Positions 19,495-30,974 of a stretch of DNA of 64,000 nt are shown here, one piece after another. Numbering within the stretch: position 1 is the first letter of the stretch; each line of letters begins with the position of its first letter. Source of the stretch: Rhodococcus tibetensis (lineage in GTDB: Bacteria; Actinomycetota; Actinomycetes; Mycobacteriales; Mycobacteriaceae); the NCBI RefSeq assembly GCF_024438035.1, contig NZ_JANFQF010000006.1, positions 1 to 64,000 on the forward strand, written 5' to 3'. The position numbers and the translations under genes were made by a program. The notes below the pieces were generated by a model. It did not search any database. It was not told the DNA's origin and saw nothing but the letters and a program-made list of their open reading frames with translations.

Positions 19495-19502
19495 AACTGC
19501 GT

Positions 19503-19976
19503 TCAGCGCTGAAACCAGGCCTCCGGCACGTCCTGCAGTGCCTTCTCGAGTCGCAGTCGCGAAGACGAGGTGAGGTCGGGCGGCACCGCGTCTGGGGTAA
19601 ACCATGCGACCTCGAGGTTCTCGTCGTCGGACACCGATGCGGCTCCGCCGAGGTACCGCGCGAGAAAGCACACGTCGAGGTACTGCGCGACGTCGCCGTT
19701 GGGGTAGGTGATGGGTCCGGTCACGTCGACGCTGGTGATCCGGACCAATTCTGCGTCCACACCGGTCTCTTCACGCACTTCCCGTAGCGCCGCGGGGCCG
19801 GGCTCCTCGCCGGGTTCGAGGACACCCGACACCACGGCCCACTTTCCGTTGTCGGCGCGGCGGGTCAGCAGCAGCCGCCCGTCGTCGTCGCGGACGACGA
19901 CGCTCACCCCCGACAGCCACAGTGGCGCGTGGCCGATGTGCCGGCGCATCGCAGTCACGAACTCCGGGACGGGCAC
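19503..19976 (-). CDS. Nudix hydrolase
   Basis: 157 residues. The Nudix box GVLEPGEEPGPAALREVREETGV (about residues 51-73) has all catalytic Glu and Arg positions of GX5EX7REUXEEXGU. Such enzymes hydrolyse nucleoside diphosphates linked to another moiety; the substrate is not evident. The conserved WAVVSG before the box and a C-terminal EVAWFTPDAVP are usual for MutT-like members. The GTG start is only 10 bases from the end of the lipoprotein gene on the same strand, so it is probably the last gene of the iron-binding operon read from 22.1 kb. Confidence 0.88.
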   Translation of the reverse strand: MPVPEFVTAMRRHIGHAPLWLSGVSVVVRDDDGRLLLTRRADNGKWAVVSGVLEPGEEPGPAALREVREETGVDAELVRITSVDVTGPITYPNGDVAQYLDVCFLARYLGGAASVSDDENLEVAWFTPDAVPPDLTSSSRLRLEKALQDVPEAWFQR

Positions 19977-19986
19977 GAAAGTCCTC

Positions 19987-21060
19987 CTAGCCGGCGTATC
20001 CGTTCAAGGTGTTCCGCAGATCTGTCAGCACAGCCCGAGCCGCCACCAGCCCGTTGCCGTTCCAGACCTCACCCTCGACGGCGAACACGCGACTGTCGAC
20101 GGCGGCCTCGAGGTCTTCCCACGCTTGCCCGGACATGACGTCCTCGGCGTGCTGCGTGCCGTCCTTGCCGGCGAGGACGGCGTAGATGAGATCACCCTCG
20201 GCGCGGTCGAGTTCGGCGCCCGCGATCGGTTCGGTGACCGCACCTTCGAGGTTCTGGTAGGCGGGTCTGCGGACACTGGCGTCGGTGAGCACCTGACCGG
20301 CAAACGCCGCCGGACCTTCCACTTCCAGGGTGTCCGCGCCGAAACGAACAACGGATGCCTGGGTTTGCGCGGCGTCGATGTCGATGCCGAGTTGCTTCGC
20401 GTCCGCCTGGTACTGCTCGAGCGCAGCCGTGGCGGCGTCGGCCCGGCCGAGGGCGTTGCCTGCGAGGATGAATTGCGCCTTCCAGTACACGGGATCCGAG
20501 CCGACGAACACGGTGGGCGCGACAGGGGAGAGCTCGCCGTACAGTTCACCGGTCGCCGGACTCGAACCGAGGATCACATCCGGCGCCGCCTGCGCGATCC
20601 GGCCTACGTCCGGTGCGCCGGCCGGGCCGACACTCGGAAGTTCGGAGATGCCCGTGCCGAGGTATCCCGGCTGTGGGGAGTCGCCGTCGCCGCTCGTCGC
20701 GGCACCGACGACGCGCTCCCACAGACCGAGTGCGCACACCGCGTCCAGTGCGGCGCTGTCGAGTACGACGATTCTCTGCGGATCCGCAGGTACGTCACTG
20801 GTGCCTGCCGTATGGACCACCCGGTGGGTCGACGACCCCGACAGCGCCGAGTCGACCGGTGCCGGGCCCGGGCACGCCGTCGTGGTGTCCCGCTCGATGC
20901 CGACTACCGCGGCGCCGGCGATCTTCGTGGTGGTCCGAACGATCGAGGACGCGGGGTCGTCGTCGGCCGGTTGGGAGCAGCCGGCGAGAGCGAAGACGGC
21001 GACACCGGCAACGAGACCGAGGGACGCGCGGCGGACGGTCGAAAACCTGCGAAGGGACAA
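19987..21060 (-). CDS. Iron-siderophore-type ABC substrate-binding lipoprotein
   Basis: 357 residues. A signal peptide with Arg-rich start and hydrophobic core ends in the lipobox LAGC, C28 being the lipid-modified residue. The mature part is a class III periplasmic binding protein (PF01497 type): DPQRIVVLDSAALDAVCALG near 93, then PDVGRIAQAAPDVILGS near 149. These bind ferric siderophores, haem or cobalamin outside the membrane. The start is TTG 21060 with AGGAAG 9 bases upstream. It follows a second, related binding protein gene by 35 bases; no permease or ATPase partner is nearby. Confidence 0.83.
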   Translation of the reverse strand: MSLRRFSTVRRASLGLVAGVAVFALAGCSQPADDDPASSIVRTTTKIAGAAVVGIERDTTTACPGPAPVDSALSGSSTHRVVHTAGTSDVPADPQRIVVLDSAALDAVCALGLWERVVGAATSGDGDSPQPGYLGTGISELPSVGPAGAPDVGRIAQAAPDVILGSSPATGELYGELSPVAPTVFVGSDPVYWKAQFILAGNALGRADAATAALEQYQADAKQLGIDIDAAQTQASVVRFGADTLEVEGPAAFAGQVLTDASVRRPAYQNLEGAVTEPIAGAELDRAEGDLIYAVLAGKDGTQHAEDVMSGQAWEDLEAAVDSRVFAVEGEVWNGNGLVAARAVLTDLRNTLNGYAG

Positions 21061-21095
21061 TTCGGCGACTTCCTGTGTGAACGGGCGCGTTCAGG

Positions 21096-22094
21096 TTAGC
21101 CGCTGTGCTTGTCGACCTCGAACGTGTCCGACAGGTCGTCGAGAATCAGGTGTGCGCCCTGGATGCTGACGGGTGACATCCAGCGGGCGTCGTCGACGTC
21201 CACCTTGCGTCCCTGCAGCGTTTGCCACAGCGGGCTTTCGAGGAAGGGTCGGGCGGCCTCGGCACTCTTGCCGGCCGGGTCCTGCCAGGTACTGACGAAG
21301 ATCACGTCACCATCGGCGTCGCTGAGCAGCTCCGGGCTGATCGACTGCATGATGTTGCTGGGGTCGGCCGGGTCCGGCCCCTGGCTCTGTGGCCGGGCGA
21401 TTCCCGCATCGTCGAGCACGATGCCGCTGAACGAGGTGGTGCGGTAGAGCCGGGCGGTGGGTTCACCGGCAAATCGGACCACCGAAACGACCGGGTTGGA
21501 CGCCTTGTTGTTGATGTCGGCACCGACTGCCGCGGCGCGCGCCTCGTAGGCGGTGATCTTCTCGTTCGCGAGCTCTTCCCTGCCGAGCGCCTGACCGACG
21601 AGACGGATGTTCTCCTTCCATGTGGGACCGGTCGTCTCGGTGAAGATGGTCGGCGCGATCGCCGACAGCTGCTCGTAGTTCTTTCCGTCGCGTACTTCGG
21701 CCGAGATGATGAGATCCGGCTGGAGTGCGGCAATCTTCTCGAGGCTCGCGGTGCTCACCTTGCCCACCGACTCGGCTTCCGGTGCGTACTCGTCGCGGGT
21801 GCTGCCGAGGTAGTCGGGCAGCCCGGGGTCGCGGTAGTCGACATAGCCGACGAGCGGCGTCTCGAGGAGGAGTACGGCATCGGTGAAGCTGTTGTCGAGG
21901 GCCACGACCCGCTGCGGTGCGGCGGGTATCTCGGTGGTGCCGCGGAAGTGTTCCACCATGCGGGGAAACTGCGCAGAAGCGGCGGAATCGGGCGTGGTGG
22001 CCGGCTCGTCGTTGCTGGAACAGGACGTGACGGCGACGGCGGCCGCGAGAGCGACGACGCCGGCCACCGCGCGGCGCCGGGAAAGAACGTTCAC
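21096..22094 (-). CDS. FecB-like ferric-siderophore binding lipoprotein
   Basis: 332 residues from GTG 22094, which has AGGAG 6 bases before it; a longer in-frame start would put the IdeR-like box inside the coding region. The signal peptide (LSRRRAVAGVVALAAAVAV) ends in the lipobox VTSC with C25 lipidated. The binding fold shows AAPQRVVALDNSFTDAVLLL near 60 and SLEKIAALQPDLIISAE near 115. The position next to ctaD matches mycobacterial fecB (Rv3044). An iron box lies 20-38 bases upstream, so expression should rise when iron is scarce. It likely passes its ligand to permeases encoded elsewhere. Confidence 0.87.
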   Translation of the reverse strand: MNVLSRRRAVAGVVALAAAVAVTSCSSNDEPATTPDSAASAQFPRMVEHFRGTTEIPAAPQRVVALDNSFTDAVLLLETPLVGYVDYRDPGLPDYLGSTRDEYAPEAESVGKVSTASLEKIAALQPDLIISAEVRDGKNYEQLSAIAPTIFTETTGPTWKENIRLVGQALGREELANEKITAYEARAAAVGADINNKASNPVVSVVRFAGEPTARLYRTTSFSGIVLDDAGIARPQSQGPDPADPSNIMQSISPELLSDADGDVIFVSTWQDPAGKSAEAARPFLESPLWQTLQGRKVDVDDARWMSPVSIQGAHLILDDLSDTFEVDKHSG

Positions 22095-22395
22095 TTGGAG
22101 CTCCTGAGGGACGTTAGGTAAGCGATACCTTAGCACCGGTAACGGGGCGATCGGGGCGGTCTCCCCAGCCCCTCCGGCGGGCATTCGCGACACGCCGTAT
22201 CGGGTGAGAAGGAGCACGTCTCACGGAGACAATCCGCTGGTCGGAGATGCCCCTGTCGGCGCTGAGCGGGGGTAAGTACGACAGGAGGTAGGACCGAGTC
22301 CGAGACCGATCGGGGCACCGTCTACGATTCGATGAGCGCAAGCCAGAGACCGTTCGCCTCGCAGCCCGGGGACGGACGCGCATTCAGGAGGATCA
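22095..22395. other. Divergent fecB-like / ctaD intergenic region
   Basis: Leftward it carries the IdeR-like box at 22114-22132 for the fecB-like gene. Rightward, TACGAT at 22323-22328 is a likely -10 for ctaD, giving a leader of about 60 bases. The AGGAGGAT at 22386-22393 is a near-perfect ribosome site for ctaD. Nothing else was recognised. Confidence 0.5.
22114..22132. promoter_or_regulatory. IdeR/DtxR-type iron box
   Basis: TTAGGTAAGCGATACCTTA matches 13 of 19 positions of the IdeR consensus TTAGGTTAGGCTAACCTAA, including both outer arms (TTAGGT and ACCT-A). It lies 20 bases before the start codon of the fecB-like gene, in the position of an Fe(II)-dependent repressor site. Confidence 0.7.
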
Positions 22396-24186
22396 GTGAC
22401 TGCCGTAGCGCCCCAGCCAGTCCCCGCGATAGCTGCAGCCAGGCCTTACCCGCCGCGGCAGGGACCCAAGGGCTCGTTCATCTTCAAAATGATCACGACC
22501 ACCGACCCCAAGGTGCTCGGGATCATGTATTTGACGACCTCGATCATCTTCTTCCTCATCGGAGGCCTGATGGCCCTGATGATGCGTGCCGAGCTCGCTG
22601 TGCCCGGTATGCAGTTCTTGTCGAATGAGCAGTTCAACCAGCTGTTCACCATGCACGGCACGATCATGCTGCTGCTGTACGCGACCCCGATCGTCTTCGG
22701 CTTCGCCAACTACATCCTGCCGCTGCAGATCGGCGCGCCCGATGTCGCATTCCCGCGCCTGAACGCCTTCAGCTACTGGCTGTACCTGTTCGGCGCCATC
22801 ATCGCGACCGCCGGCTTCATCACACCGGGCGGCGCGGCCGACTTCGGCTGGACCGCGTACACCCCACTCACCAGTGCCCTGCACTCCCCGGGTGTGGGTG
22901 CCGATCTCTGGATCATGGGCCTCGCGGTCGGTGGCCTCGGAACCATCCTCGGTGGCGTCAACATGATCACGACCGTGATCTGCCTGCGTGCCCCCGGTAT
23001 GACCATGTTCCGTATGCCGATCTTCACCTGGAACATCTTCATCACCAGCATCCTGATCCTGCTGGCGTTCCCCCTCCTGACGGCCGCTCTGCTGGGTCTG
23101 TTCGTCGACCGTCACCTCGGTGGTCACATCTTCGATCCGGCTACCGGCGGCGTACTGCTCTGGCAGCACTTGTTCTGGTTCTTCGGTCACCCAGAGGTGT
23201 ACATCATCGCGCTGCCGTTCTTCGGCATCGTCTCGGAGATCTTCCCCGTCTTCAGCCGCAAGCCGATCTTCGGCTACAGCGGTCTGGTGTATGCCACGAT
23301 CGCGATCGCTGCCCTGTCGATCGCCGTGTGGGCGCACCACATGTACGCCACCGGCGCGGTGCTGCTGCCGTACTTCTCCTTCATGACCTTCCTGATCGCG
23401 GTGCCGACGGGGGTGAAGATCTTCAACTGGATCGGCACGATGTGGAAGGGGCAATTGACGTTCGAGTCGCCGATGCTCTTCTCGGTCGGCTTCCTGATCA
23501 CGTTCCTCTTCGGTGGCCTCTCCGGCGTGATCCTCGCGAGCCCGCCGCTCGACTTCCACGTCACCGACAGCTACTTCGTGGTGGCGCACTTCCACTACGT
23601 GGTCTTCGGCACGGTCGTGTTCGCCACCTACGCCGGCATCTACTTCTGGTTCCCGAAGATGACCGGGCGGATGATGGACGAACGCCTCGGCAAATGGCAC
23701 TTCTGGACCACGTTCATCGGCTTCCACGGCACGTTCCTCGTGCAGCACTGGCTCGGGGCCGAAGGTATGCCGCGCCGGTACGCCGACTACCTGCCGTCGG
23801 ACGGGTTCACCATGCTGAACTCGTTCTCCACCATCTTTGCTTTCGTGCTCGGTGCCTCCACGCTGCCGTTCATCTGGAACGTCTTCAAGAGCTACCGGTA
23901 CGGCGAGGTCGTGACCGTCGACGACCCGTGGGGGTACGGCAACTCGCTCGAGTGGGCTACCACCTGCCCGCCCCCGCGTCACAACTTCACGGAACTGCCG
24001 CGTATCCGCTCCGAGCGTCCCGCGTTCGAGTTGCACTACCCGCACATGGTGGAGCGGATGAAGGCAGAGGCACACGTCGGCCCCGGGCACGGCGGCAAGC
24101 ACGCCAGCACCGTCCTCGAGGAGGAACGTCACGCGCCGCTCACGGTCCGCGGTGAAGGCGAGCCCGGCACCGACTCCGGCCGCTAG
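22396..24186 (+). CDS. ctaD: Cytochrome c oxidase subunit I (aa3-type)
   Basis: 596 residues with about 12 transmembrane helices. Every redox ligand is present: H87 (MHGTIM) and H400 for haem a, H398 for haem a3, and H265, H314 and H315 for CuB, with Y269 in HPEVY forming the His-Tyr crosslink. The D-channel N/D pattern ([20 protein letters not shown], from about 102) is conserved, so it should pump protons. It is the catalytic subunit of the terminal oxidase of the actinobacterial bc1-aa3 chain. GTG 22396 has AGGAGGAT just upstream. A strong terminator follows. Confidence 0.98.
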   Translation: MTAVAPQPVPAIAAARPYPPRQGPKGSFIFKMITTTDPKVLGIMYLTTSIIFFLIGGLMALMMRAELAVPGMQFLSNEQFNQLFTMHGTIMLLLYATPIVFGFANYILPLQIGAPDVAFPRLNAFSYWLYLFGAIIATAGFITPGGAADFGWTAYTPLTSALHSPGVGADLWIMGLAVGGLGTILGGVNMITTVICLRAPGMTMFRMPIFTWNIFITSILILLAFPLLTAALLGLFVDRHLGGHIFDPATGGVLLWQHLFWFFGHPEVYIIALPFFGIVSEIFPVFSRKPIFGYSGLVYATIAIAALSIAVWAHHMYATGAVLLPYFSFMTFLIAVPTGVKIFNWIGTMWKGQLTFESPMLFSVGFLITFLFGGLSGVILASPPLDFHVTDSYFVVAHFHYVVFGTVVFATYAGIYFWFPKMTGRMMDERLGKWHFWTTFIGFHGTFLVQHWLGAEGMPRRYADYLPSDGFTMLNSFSTIFAFVLGASTLPFIWNVFKSYRYGEVVTVDDPWGYGNSLEWATTCPPPRHNFTELPRIRSERPAFELHYPHMVERMKAEAHVGPGHGGKHASTVLEEERHAPLTVRGEGEPGTDSGR

Positions 24187-24201
24187 ATACAGATCGTTTC
24201 G

Positions 24202-24236
24202 GAAAGGCCCCGCCCCACCATCGGGCGGGGCCTTTC
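24202..24236 (+). terminator. Rho-independent terminator after ctaD
   Basis: GAAAGGCCCCGCCC at 24202-24215 pairs with GGGCGGGGCCTTTC at 24223-24236, a 14-bp perfect stem with a 7-base loop and a T run within the 3' arm. Confidence 0.9.
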
Positions 24237-24325
24237 ACTTGGCACAATAGGTGCCGGACATGCCGCGCGAGCACGACGACCTTCCGTGCTGCTGCGCACG
24301 TACGACGAACGGAGTTCTTTTCAGC

Positions 24326-26353
<2,028 letters not shown>

Positions 26354-26419
26354 GCGGTGGGTCCAGTACCCGCGGCTTGGCTATGGGGCGGCGGCCGGAT
26401 GCCGGGAACACTGGCGACC

Positions 26420-27121
26420 ATGCTCGTTCGACGTTTGATCTCTCTTTTCACCGGACTCTGGTTGTACGGCTTCTCGATGGCCATGATGATCACTGCGGGA
26501 CTCGGCCTCGATCCGTGGGATGTCTTCCATCAGGGCGTCGCGGGCCGCACGTCACTCAGTTTCGGTGCCGTGACTGCCCTCACCGGCGCCGGGGTCCTGC
26601 TGCTCTGGGTTCCGCTGCGGCAGAAGCCAGGATTCGGCACGATCGCCAACGTTGTGGTCATCGCGGTGTCCGTGGACACCTCCTTGGTGTTTCTCCAGCC
26701 CGCCGAGTCGGTGGCCCTGCAGGTGGTGATGATGATCGGGGGCGTCGTGCTCAACGCTCTGGCGACCGTGCTGTACATCGGCGCCGGTCTGGGCCCGGGA
26801 CCGCGGGACGGGCTGATGACCGGTCTGGTGCGGCGAACCGGATTGTCGGTGCGCCTGATTCGCACGTCGATCGAAGTTGTTGTGCTGGCGACCGGCTGGC
26901 TGCTCGGCGGAACTGTGGGGCTGGGGACCGTGGTCTATGCGCTGGGAATCGGCCCGTTGATCCAGCTGATGATGCGCGTCGGCGGTTTCTATCCCACCGC
27001 CCGGAAGACAAGCAGCCCCGGCCCGGACAGCGTGATCGTGGAGTCGCCCGAGATGGGGCCACCCGGTTCGGGTGCGCCGTCAGGGGAGTTGGAATCGAAT
27101 TCGGCGAGCAGGGTTCCGTAG
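26420..27121 (+). CDS. YczE-like integral membrane protein
   Basis: 233 residues with about five transmembrane helices within residues 5-180. The N-terminus (MLVRRLISLFTGLWLYGFSMAMMITAGLGLDPWDVFHQG) and GAGLGPGPRDGLMTGL near 130 are features of the YczE/YitT-related family, function unknown. ATG 26420 gives the usual family start; ATG 26399 and GTG 26357 are alternatives. The last ~39 residues are hydrophilic and Pro/Ser-rich. They are encoded entirely by the antisense strand of glgX, so the conserved protein ends before the overlap and the tail may be a read-on after loss of an earlier stop. Confidence 0.78.
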   Translation: MLVRRLISLFTGLWLYGFSMAMMITAGLGLDPWDVFHQGVAGRTSLSFGAVTALTGAGVLLLWVPLRQKPGFGTIANVVVIAVSVDTSLVFLQPAESVALQVVMMIGGVVLNALATVLYIGAGLGPGPRDGLMTGLVRRTGLSVRLIRTSIEVVVLATGWLLGGTVGLGTVVYALGIGPLIQLMMRVGGFYPTARKTSSPGPDSVIVESPEMGPPGSGAPSGELESNSASRVP

Positions 27122-29136
27122 AACCAGTCGGGGTAGCCCAAGGCCACCTCGATCGGTCCCCCGGCGTGGAAGATGAGGAGCCAGCTGTCGTCGGTGAGCT
27201 GAAATCCGTCCTCGGTGTGGGACCGGATGTCGGACCCGTCGATCCATGCCTGCAGGGTGCGGCGTGAGTCGTCGTGCCACGCACGGTCGTTCATCTCCGC
27301 ACCGTCGGCCCCGAACCAGACGAGGTCGGGGTGACCGGTGGGTGTGTGTCGCCCTTCGAAGAATTCCGGTTGCCGCAGTGCGGGAGACGCGCGACGCAGA
27401 TCGAGGGCGCGCGTGACGAACGCGGTGAGCGTCCGGTCACCGGTGCTCCAGTCGAGTGGCCAGGCATTCTCGCGCGGAGTATCGGCGGGGACGCAGTACG
27501 CGTTGTTGTTTCCGCCCAGCGAATGACCGAACTCGTCGCCCGCCGTGAACATCGGGGTGCCCGTCGAGAGGGCGAGCGTCGCGAGCAGAGCGCGGACATG
27601 ACGCCCTCGGGCGTCCGTGATCGACGGGTCGTCGGTGGGTCCCTCCACGCCGTGGTTGACGGAGTCGTTGTGGTCGGCGCCGTCCCGGTTGTTCTCCCCG
27701 TTGGCCTCGTTGTGCTTGCTCCGGTACGCCACGAGATCGGCTGCGGTGAAGCCGTCGTGGGCGGTGACGAAGTTGACAGAAGCCCAGGGGCGGCGACTGT
27801 GGAACAGATCCTCCGACCCGGCGACGCGCGAGGCCAGTTCGCGGACACCGGTGTCGCCGTTCCAGAAGCGGCGAACGGTGTTGCGGTATCGGTCGTTCCA
27901 CTCCGACCACTGGGGACCGAAGTGCCCGACCCGGTATCCGTCGGTGGTGGCATCCCACGGTTCGGCGATGAGTTTGCAGCGCGAGAGAACAGGATCCGCG
28001 GTGATGGCGGAGAACACCGAAGCCCGGGAGTCGAATCGACCTCCTTCTGGTCGGCCGAGGGCGGAAGCCAGGTCGAAACGGAATCCGTCGACCCCCATGT
28101 CGTGTGCCCAGTAACGCAGGCTGTCGCAGATCATGCGGACGGCGATGGGGGAGTGCGCGTCGACCGTATTCCCGCATCCCGTGAGGTCGATGTCGCGGCC
28201 GCCGGCGTCGAGGAGGTAGTAGCCCGGAGCGTCGAGACCACGCCAGCTGAGGCTGATCCCGTCGACGCCCTGTTCGCAGGTGTGGTTGTAGACGACGTCG
28301 AGGATGACCTCGATGCCGGCTGCGTGCAGGGCATCGACCATGGTGTGGAATTCGGCGATCTCGTCGCCGGGCACGGCAGCGTAACCGGGATGAGGCGCGA
28401 AGTAGGACGCGGTCGAGTAGCCCCAGTGGTTACGCATTCCCCGTTCGCGCACCGTGTGTTCGGACACGTGCGCGTGCACCGGCAGCAGTTCCACCGCCGT
28501 CACCCCGAGTCGGACGAGATGTCCGATGACCGCGGGTCCCGCCAGGCCAAGGTAGGTGCCGCGGTACTGCGGAGGGACGCCCCGGTGTCGTGCCGTGAAC
28601 GCGCCGACGTGAAGTTCGTAGAGGACCGTTTCCTCCCAGGGCCTTTCGATCCTGGGACCGGTGGTGCGGTGGAGGGCGGGAGTCACGACGGACAGCGGCG
28701 CATGACCCAGGCTGTCGAGCGGCGACGGCGCACCGAACGGGTCCGCGTCGTGGGCGAGAAGGGCGCGGTGGTCACCGAGACCACCGATCATCCGTTTCGC
28801 CCACGGATCGAGGAGGAGTTTGGCCGAGTTCATTCGGATACCCGCGTCGGGGTTCCAGTCCCCGTGTACCCGGTAGCCGTAGCGCTGGCCGGGACCGACG
28901 CCGTCGACCACTCCGTGCCAGATGCCGTAGGTGCGCTGCACGAGGTCGATTCGTGACTCGCCACCCTCCGGCGAAATCAGGCACACCTGTACCAGGTCTG
29001 CGTCCGGGGCATGGACGGCGAACTGGGTACCGGTGCCTCGGACGTGTGCTCCCAGGGGAAATGGCGATCCGGGCAGGCGCAGGCTCGGCGGGAACGAGGG
29101 TCTCTCGCCGGCACGTGAATCGATGTGAGACGACAC
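26989..29136 (-). CDS. glgX: Glycogen debranching enzyme GlgX (GH13)
   Basis: 715 residues. An N-terminal CBM48 domain (FPLGAHVRGTGTQFAVHAPDA from about 26) is followed by the (beta/alpha)8 GH13 barrel: DVVYNHT near 280, GFRFDLA with nucleophile D355, AEPWD with acid/base E392 and TAHDG with D461. It cleaves alpha-1,6 branches, releasing maltodextrins from glycogen. Length agrees with bacterial GlgX (about 660-720). GTG 29136 begins MSSHIDSRAG. Its final 133 bases overlap the YczE-like gene on the other strand; the C-terminal beta domain seems intact. Confidence 0.95.
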   Translation of the reverse strand: MSSHIDSRAGERPSFPPSLRLPGSPFPLGAHVRGTGTQFAVHAPDADLVQVCLISPEGGESRIDLVQRTYGIWHGVVDGVGPGQRYGYRVHGDWNPDAGIRMNSAKLLLDPWAKRMIGGLGDHRALLAHDADPFGAPSPLDSLGHAPLSVVTPALHRTTGPRIERPWEETVLYELHVGAFTARHRGVPPQYRGTYLGLAGPAVIGHLVRLGVTAVELLPVHAHVSEHTVRERGMRNHWGYSTASYFAPHPGYAAVPGDEIAEFHTMVDALHAAGIEVILDVVYNHTCEQGVDGISLSWRGLDAPGYYLLDAGGRDIDLTGCGNTVDAHSPIAVRMICDSLRYWAHDMGVDGFRFDLASALGRPEGGRFDSRASVFSAITADPVLSRCKLIAEPWDATTDGYRVGHFGPQWSEWNDRYRNTVRRFWNGDTGVRELASRVAGSEDLFHSRRPWASVNFVTAHDGFTAADLVAYRSKHNEANGENNRDGADHNDSVNHGVEGPTDDPSITDARGRHVRALLATLALSTGTPMFTAGDEFGHSLGGNNNAYCVPADTPRENAWPLDWSTGDRTLTAFVTRALDLRRASPALRQPEFFEGRHTPTGHPDLVWFGADGAEMNDRAWHDDSRRTLQAWIDGSDIRSHTEDGFQLTDDSWLLIFHAGGPIEVALGYPDWFYGTLLAEFDSNSPDGAPEPGGPISGDSTITLSGPGLLVFRAVG

Positions 29137-29186
29137 GTAACTGATCCTGCCGCGAATGCGCCGAAGATGTGCGGGAAGATGGGTGC

Positions 29187-30011
29187 GTGCATCAACCTGA
29201 TCCTGATCTGCTCATCGAATTCGACGATGTTCTCCTCCGGCGCGGGGGCAACACCCTCGTGGGGCCGGTGTCCTGGAAGGTGGAGCTCGACGAGCGATGG
29301 GTGGTCCTCGGTCCGAACGGAGCAGGCAAGACGTCGTTGCTCCGGATCGCGGCCGCCGAACTGCATCCGACGAGCGGAAGCGCCTACCTTCTCGGCGAAC
29401 GGCTCGGCCGCGTCGACATAGGCGAACTGCGACCGCGGATCGGACTGTCCTCCTCGGCGCTCGCCAACCGGGTGCCGTCCGAGGAGGTCGTGACCGATTT
29501 AGTCGTCTCCGCCGGTTACGCGGTACTCGGACGCTGGCGTGAGCGCTACGACGACATGGACACCGACCGTGCCGTCGAGATGCTCGAGAGCCTCGGCGCC
29601 GAGCACCTTGCCGGGCGCACGTACGGCACCCTGTCCGAGGGGGAACGAAAGCGCGTACTGATCGCCCGTGCGCTGATGACGGACCCGGAACTGCTGCTGC
29701 TCGACGAGCCCGCCGCCGGTCTCGATCTCGGTGGGCGCGAAGAACTCGTCGCTCGCCTCACCGACCTCGCCGCCGACCCCGACGCTCCCGCGACGGTCCT
29801 CATCACCCACCACGTCGAGGAGATCCCGCCCGGATTCACCCACGCGCTGCTCCTCAACGAGGGCAGGGTGGTCTCGCAGGGTTTGCTCGACGACGTGATC
29901 ACCTCCGAGAACCTCAGCGAGGCGTTCAGCCAGTCCATCAGCCTGGACAAGGTCGACGGCCGGTTCTTCGCGCGGCGGACCCGCGTCGCCGGTGCGCACC
30001 GGCGGGGCTGA
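29187..30011 (+). CDS. ABC transporter ATP-binding protein
   Basis: 274 residues. Walker A is GPNGAGKTS near residue 43, the signature is LSEGERKRV near 148, Walker B is LLLLDEPAAGLD near 170, and ITHHVEEIPPG holds the switch histidine. It resembles YlmA-type ATPases, for which a dedicated permease is not always known; none is encoded nearby. GTG 29187 is chosen because MHQPDPDLLIEFDDV is the natural start of the domain; GTG 29169 would add six residues. The Mtb gene in the same place is Rv3041c. What it moves, or whether it is a transporter at all, is unknown. Confidence 0.88.
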   Translation: MHQPDPDLLIEFDDVLLRRGGNTLVGPVSWKVELDERWVVLGPNGAGKTSLLRIAAAELHPTSGSAYLLGERLGRVDIGELRPRIGLSSSALANRVPSEEVVTDLVVSAGYAVLGRWRERYDDMDTDRAVEMLESLGAEHLAGRTYGTLSEGERKRVLIARALMTDPELLLLDEPAAGLDLGGREELVARLTDLAADPDAPATVLITHHVEEIPPGFTHALLLNEGRVVSQGLLDDVITSENLSEAFSQSISLDKVDGRFFARRTRVAGAHRRG

Positions 30012-30074
30012 GGACCGGAGGTCACAGCGGGACCGACTGCGATCCGCATCACCCGGCGGCGTAGGTTCCGAGAC

Positions 30075-30917
30075 ATGGTCTCGAAGCAAGAGCAGGCGCC
30101 CCGCGACAGTACCGACGTGGCACCCAAGGACGCGTCCACCGTCATCCTCATCCGCGACGTCGTGGCAGACGTCGCGGCGCCCGGTATCGAGGTGTTCCTC
30201 CTCCGCCGGGTGAAGGGGATGGCGTTCGCCGGCGGCATGACCGTGTTCCCCGGCGGCGGGGTCGACCCGTCGGACGCCGACGCCGAGGTCGACTGGGCCG
30301 GACCGTCCGTCGACTGGTGGGCCGGGCGGTTCTCGACTGATGCTGCGCGCGCGAAGGCCCTCGTGTGCGCGGCGGTGCGCGAGACGTTCGAGGAATGCGG
30401 CGTGCTCCTCGCGGGACCGAGCGCAGACACGGTCGTGGCGGACACGTCCCGTTACGCGCAGTTCCGTGCACAACTCGAGAAGCGCGAACTCTCGTTCAGC
30501 GACTTCCTGAGGCGCGAGAACCTCATGCTGCGGACCGACCTGCTACGGCCCTGGGCCAACTGGATCACCCCGGTCGGCGAGGGCCGGCGCTACGACACGC
30601 GATTCTTCGTCGCCGCCGCACCGCACGGCCAGATCGCGGACGGCGCGACGTCCGAGGCCGAGGACGTGCAGTGGCAGAGTCCAGCCGCGGCGCTCGCGCA
30701 CTGGCAGGGCGGCGGAAGCATTCTGCTGCCGCCGACGTGGAGTCAGCTCACGGCGCTCACCGCTTTCGGTTCGGTCGCGGAGGTGCTGGCCGCGGAGCCG
30801 GAGATCCCGGTGATCTTGCCGACGCTTGTCACGGACCGAGAGCAGCTCCGCGTGGAGTTCCCGGGACAGGACGGCTACTACGAAGCCGGTCCGCATCCGT
30901 GGGCGTCTCGCGATTGA
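30075..30917 (+). CDS. Nudix hydrolase, NUDT19-like
   Basis: 280 residues. The chain resembles the long NUDT19/RP2p class: TVILIRD...IEVFLLRRVKGMAFAGGMTVFPGGGVDP at the start, then a ~35-residue insertion inside the Nudix box before CAAVRETFEECGVLL, and RFFVAAAPHGQIA near 185. Relatives in animals cleave CoA thioesters, and the next gene encodes an enoyl-CoA hydratase, so acyl-CoA turnover is a plausible but unproven role. ATG 30075 is 8 bases after TAGGTT (30062-30067), suggesting leaderless transcription. Confidence 0.87.
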   Translation: MVSKQEQAPRDSTDVAPKDASTVILIRDVVADVAAPGIEVFLLRRVKGMAFAGGMTVFPGGGVDPSDADAEVDWAGPSVDWWAGRFSTDAARAKALVCAAVRETFEECGVLLAGPSADTVVADTSRYAQFRAQLEKRELSFSDFLRRENLMLRTDLLRPWANWITPVGEGRRYDTRFFVAAAPHGQIADGATSEAEDVQWQSPAAALAHWQGGGSILLPPTWSQLTALTAFGSVAEVLAAEPEIPVILPTLVTDREQLRVEFPGQDGYYEAGPHPWASRD

Positions 30918-30974
30918 ACGCGATGCGGCGGCCCGCGAAACCGGGTCGGAGGCAGACAAGTAGCCTCTTCCCTC

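Noticed and set aside
21090..21101. Iron-box half site (GGCTAACCTGAA on the minus strand) before the second binding-protein gene
   Set aside because: Only one arm matches the IdeR consensus and it overlaps the stop codon of the preceding gene, so it is not counted as an operator.
22393..24132. 579-codon minus-strand frame opposite ctaD
   Set aside because: Composition is dominated by Glu, Gly, Arg, His and Asp with no recognisable domain; it mirrors ctaD codon usage.
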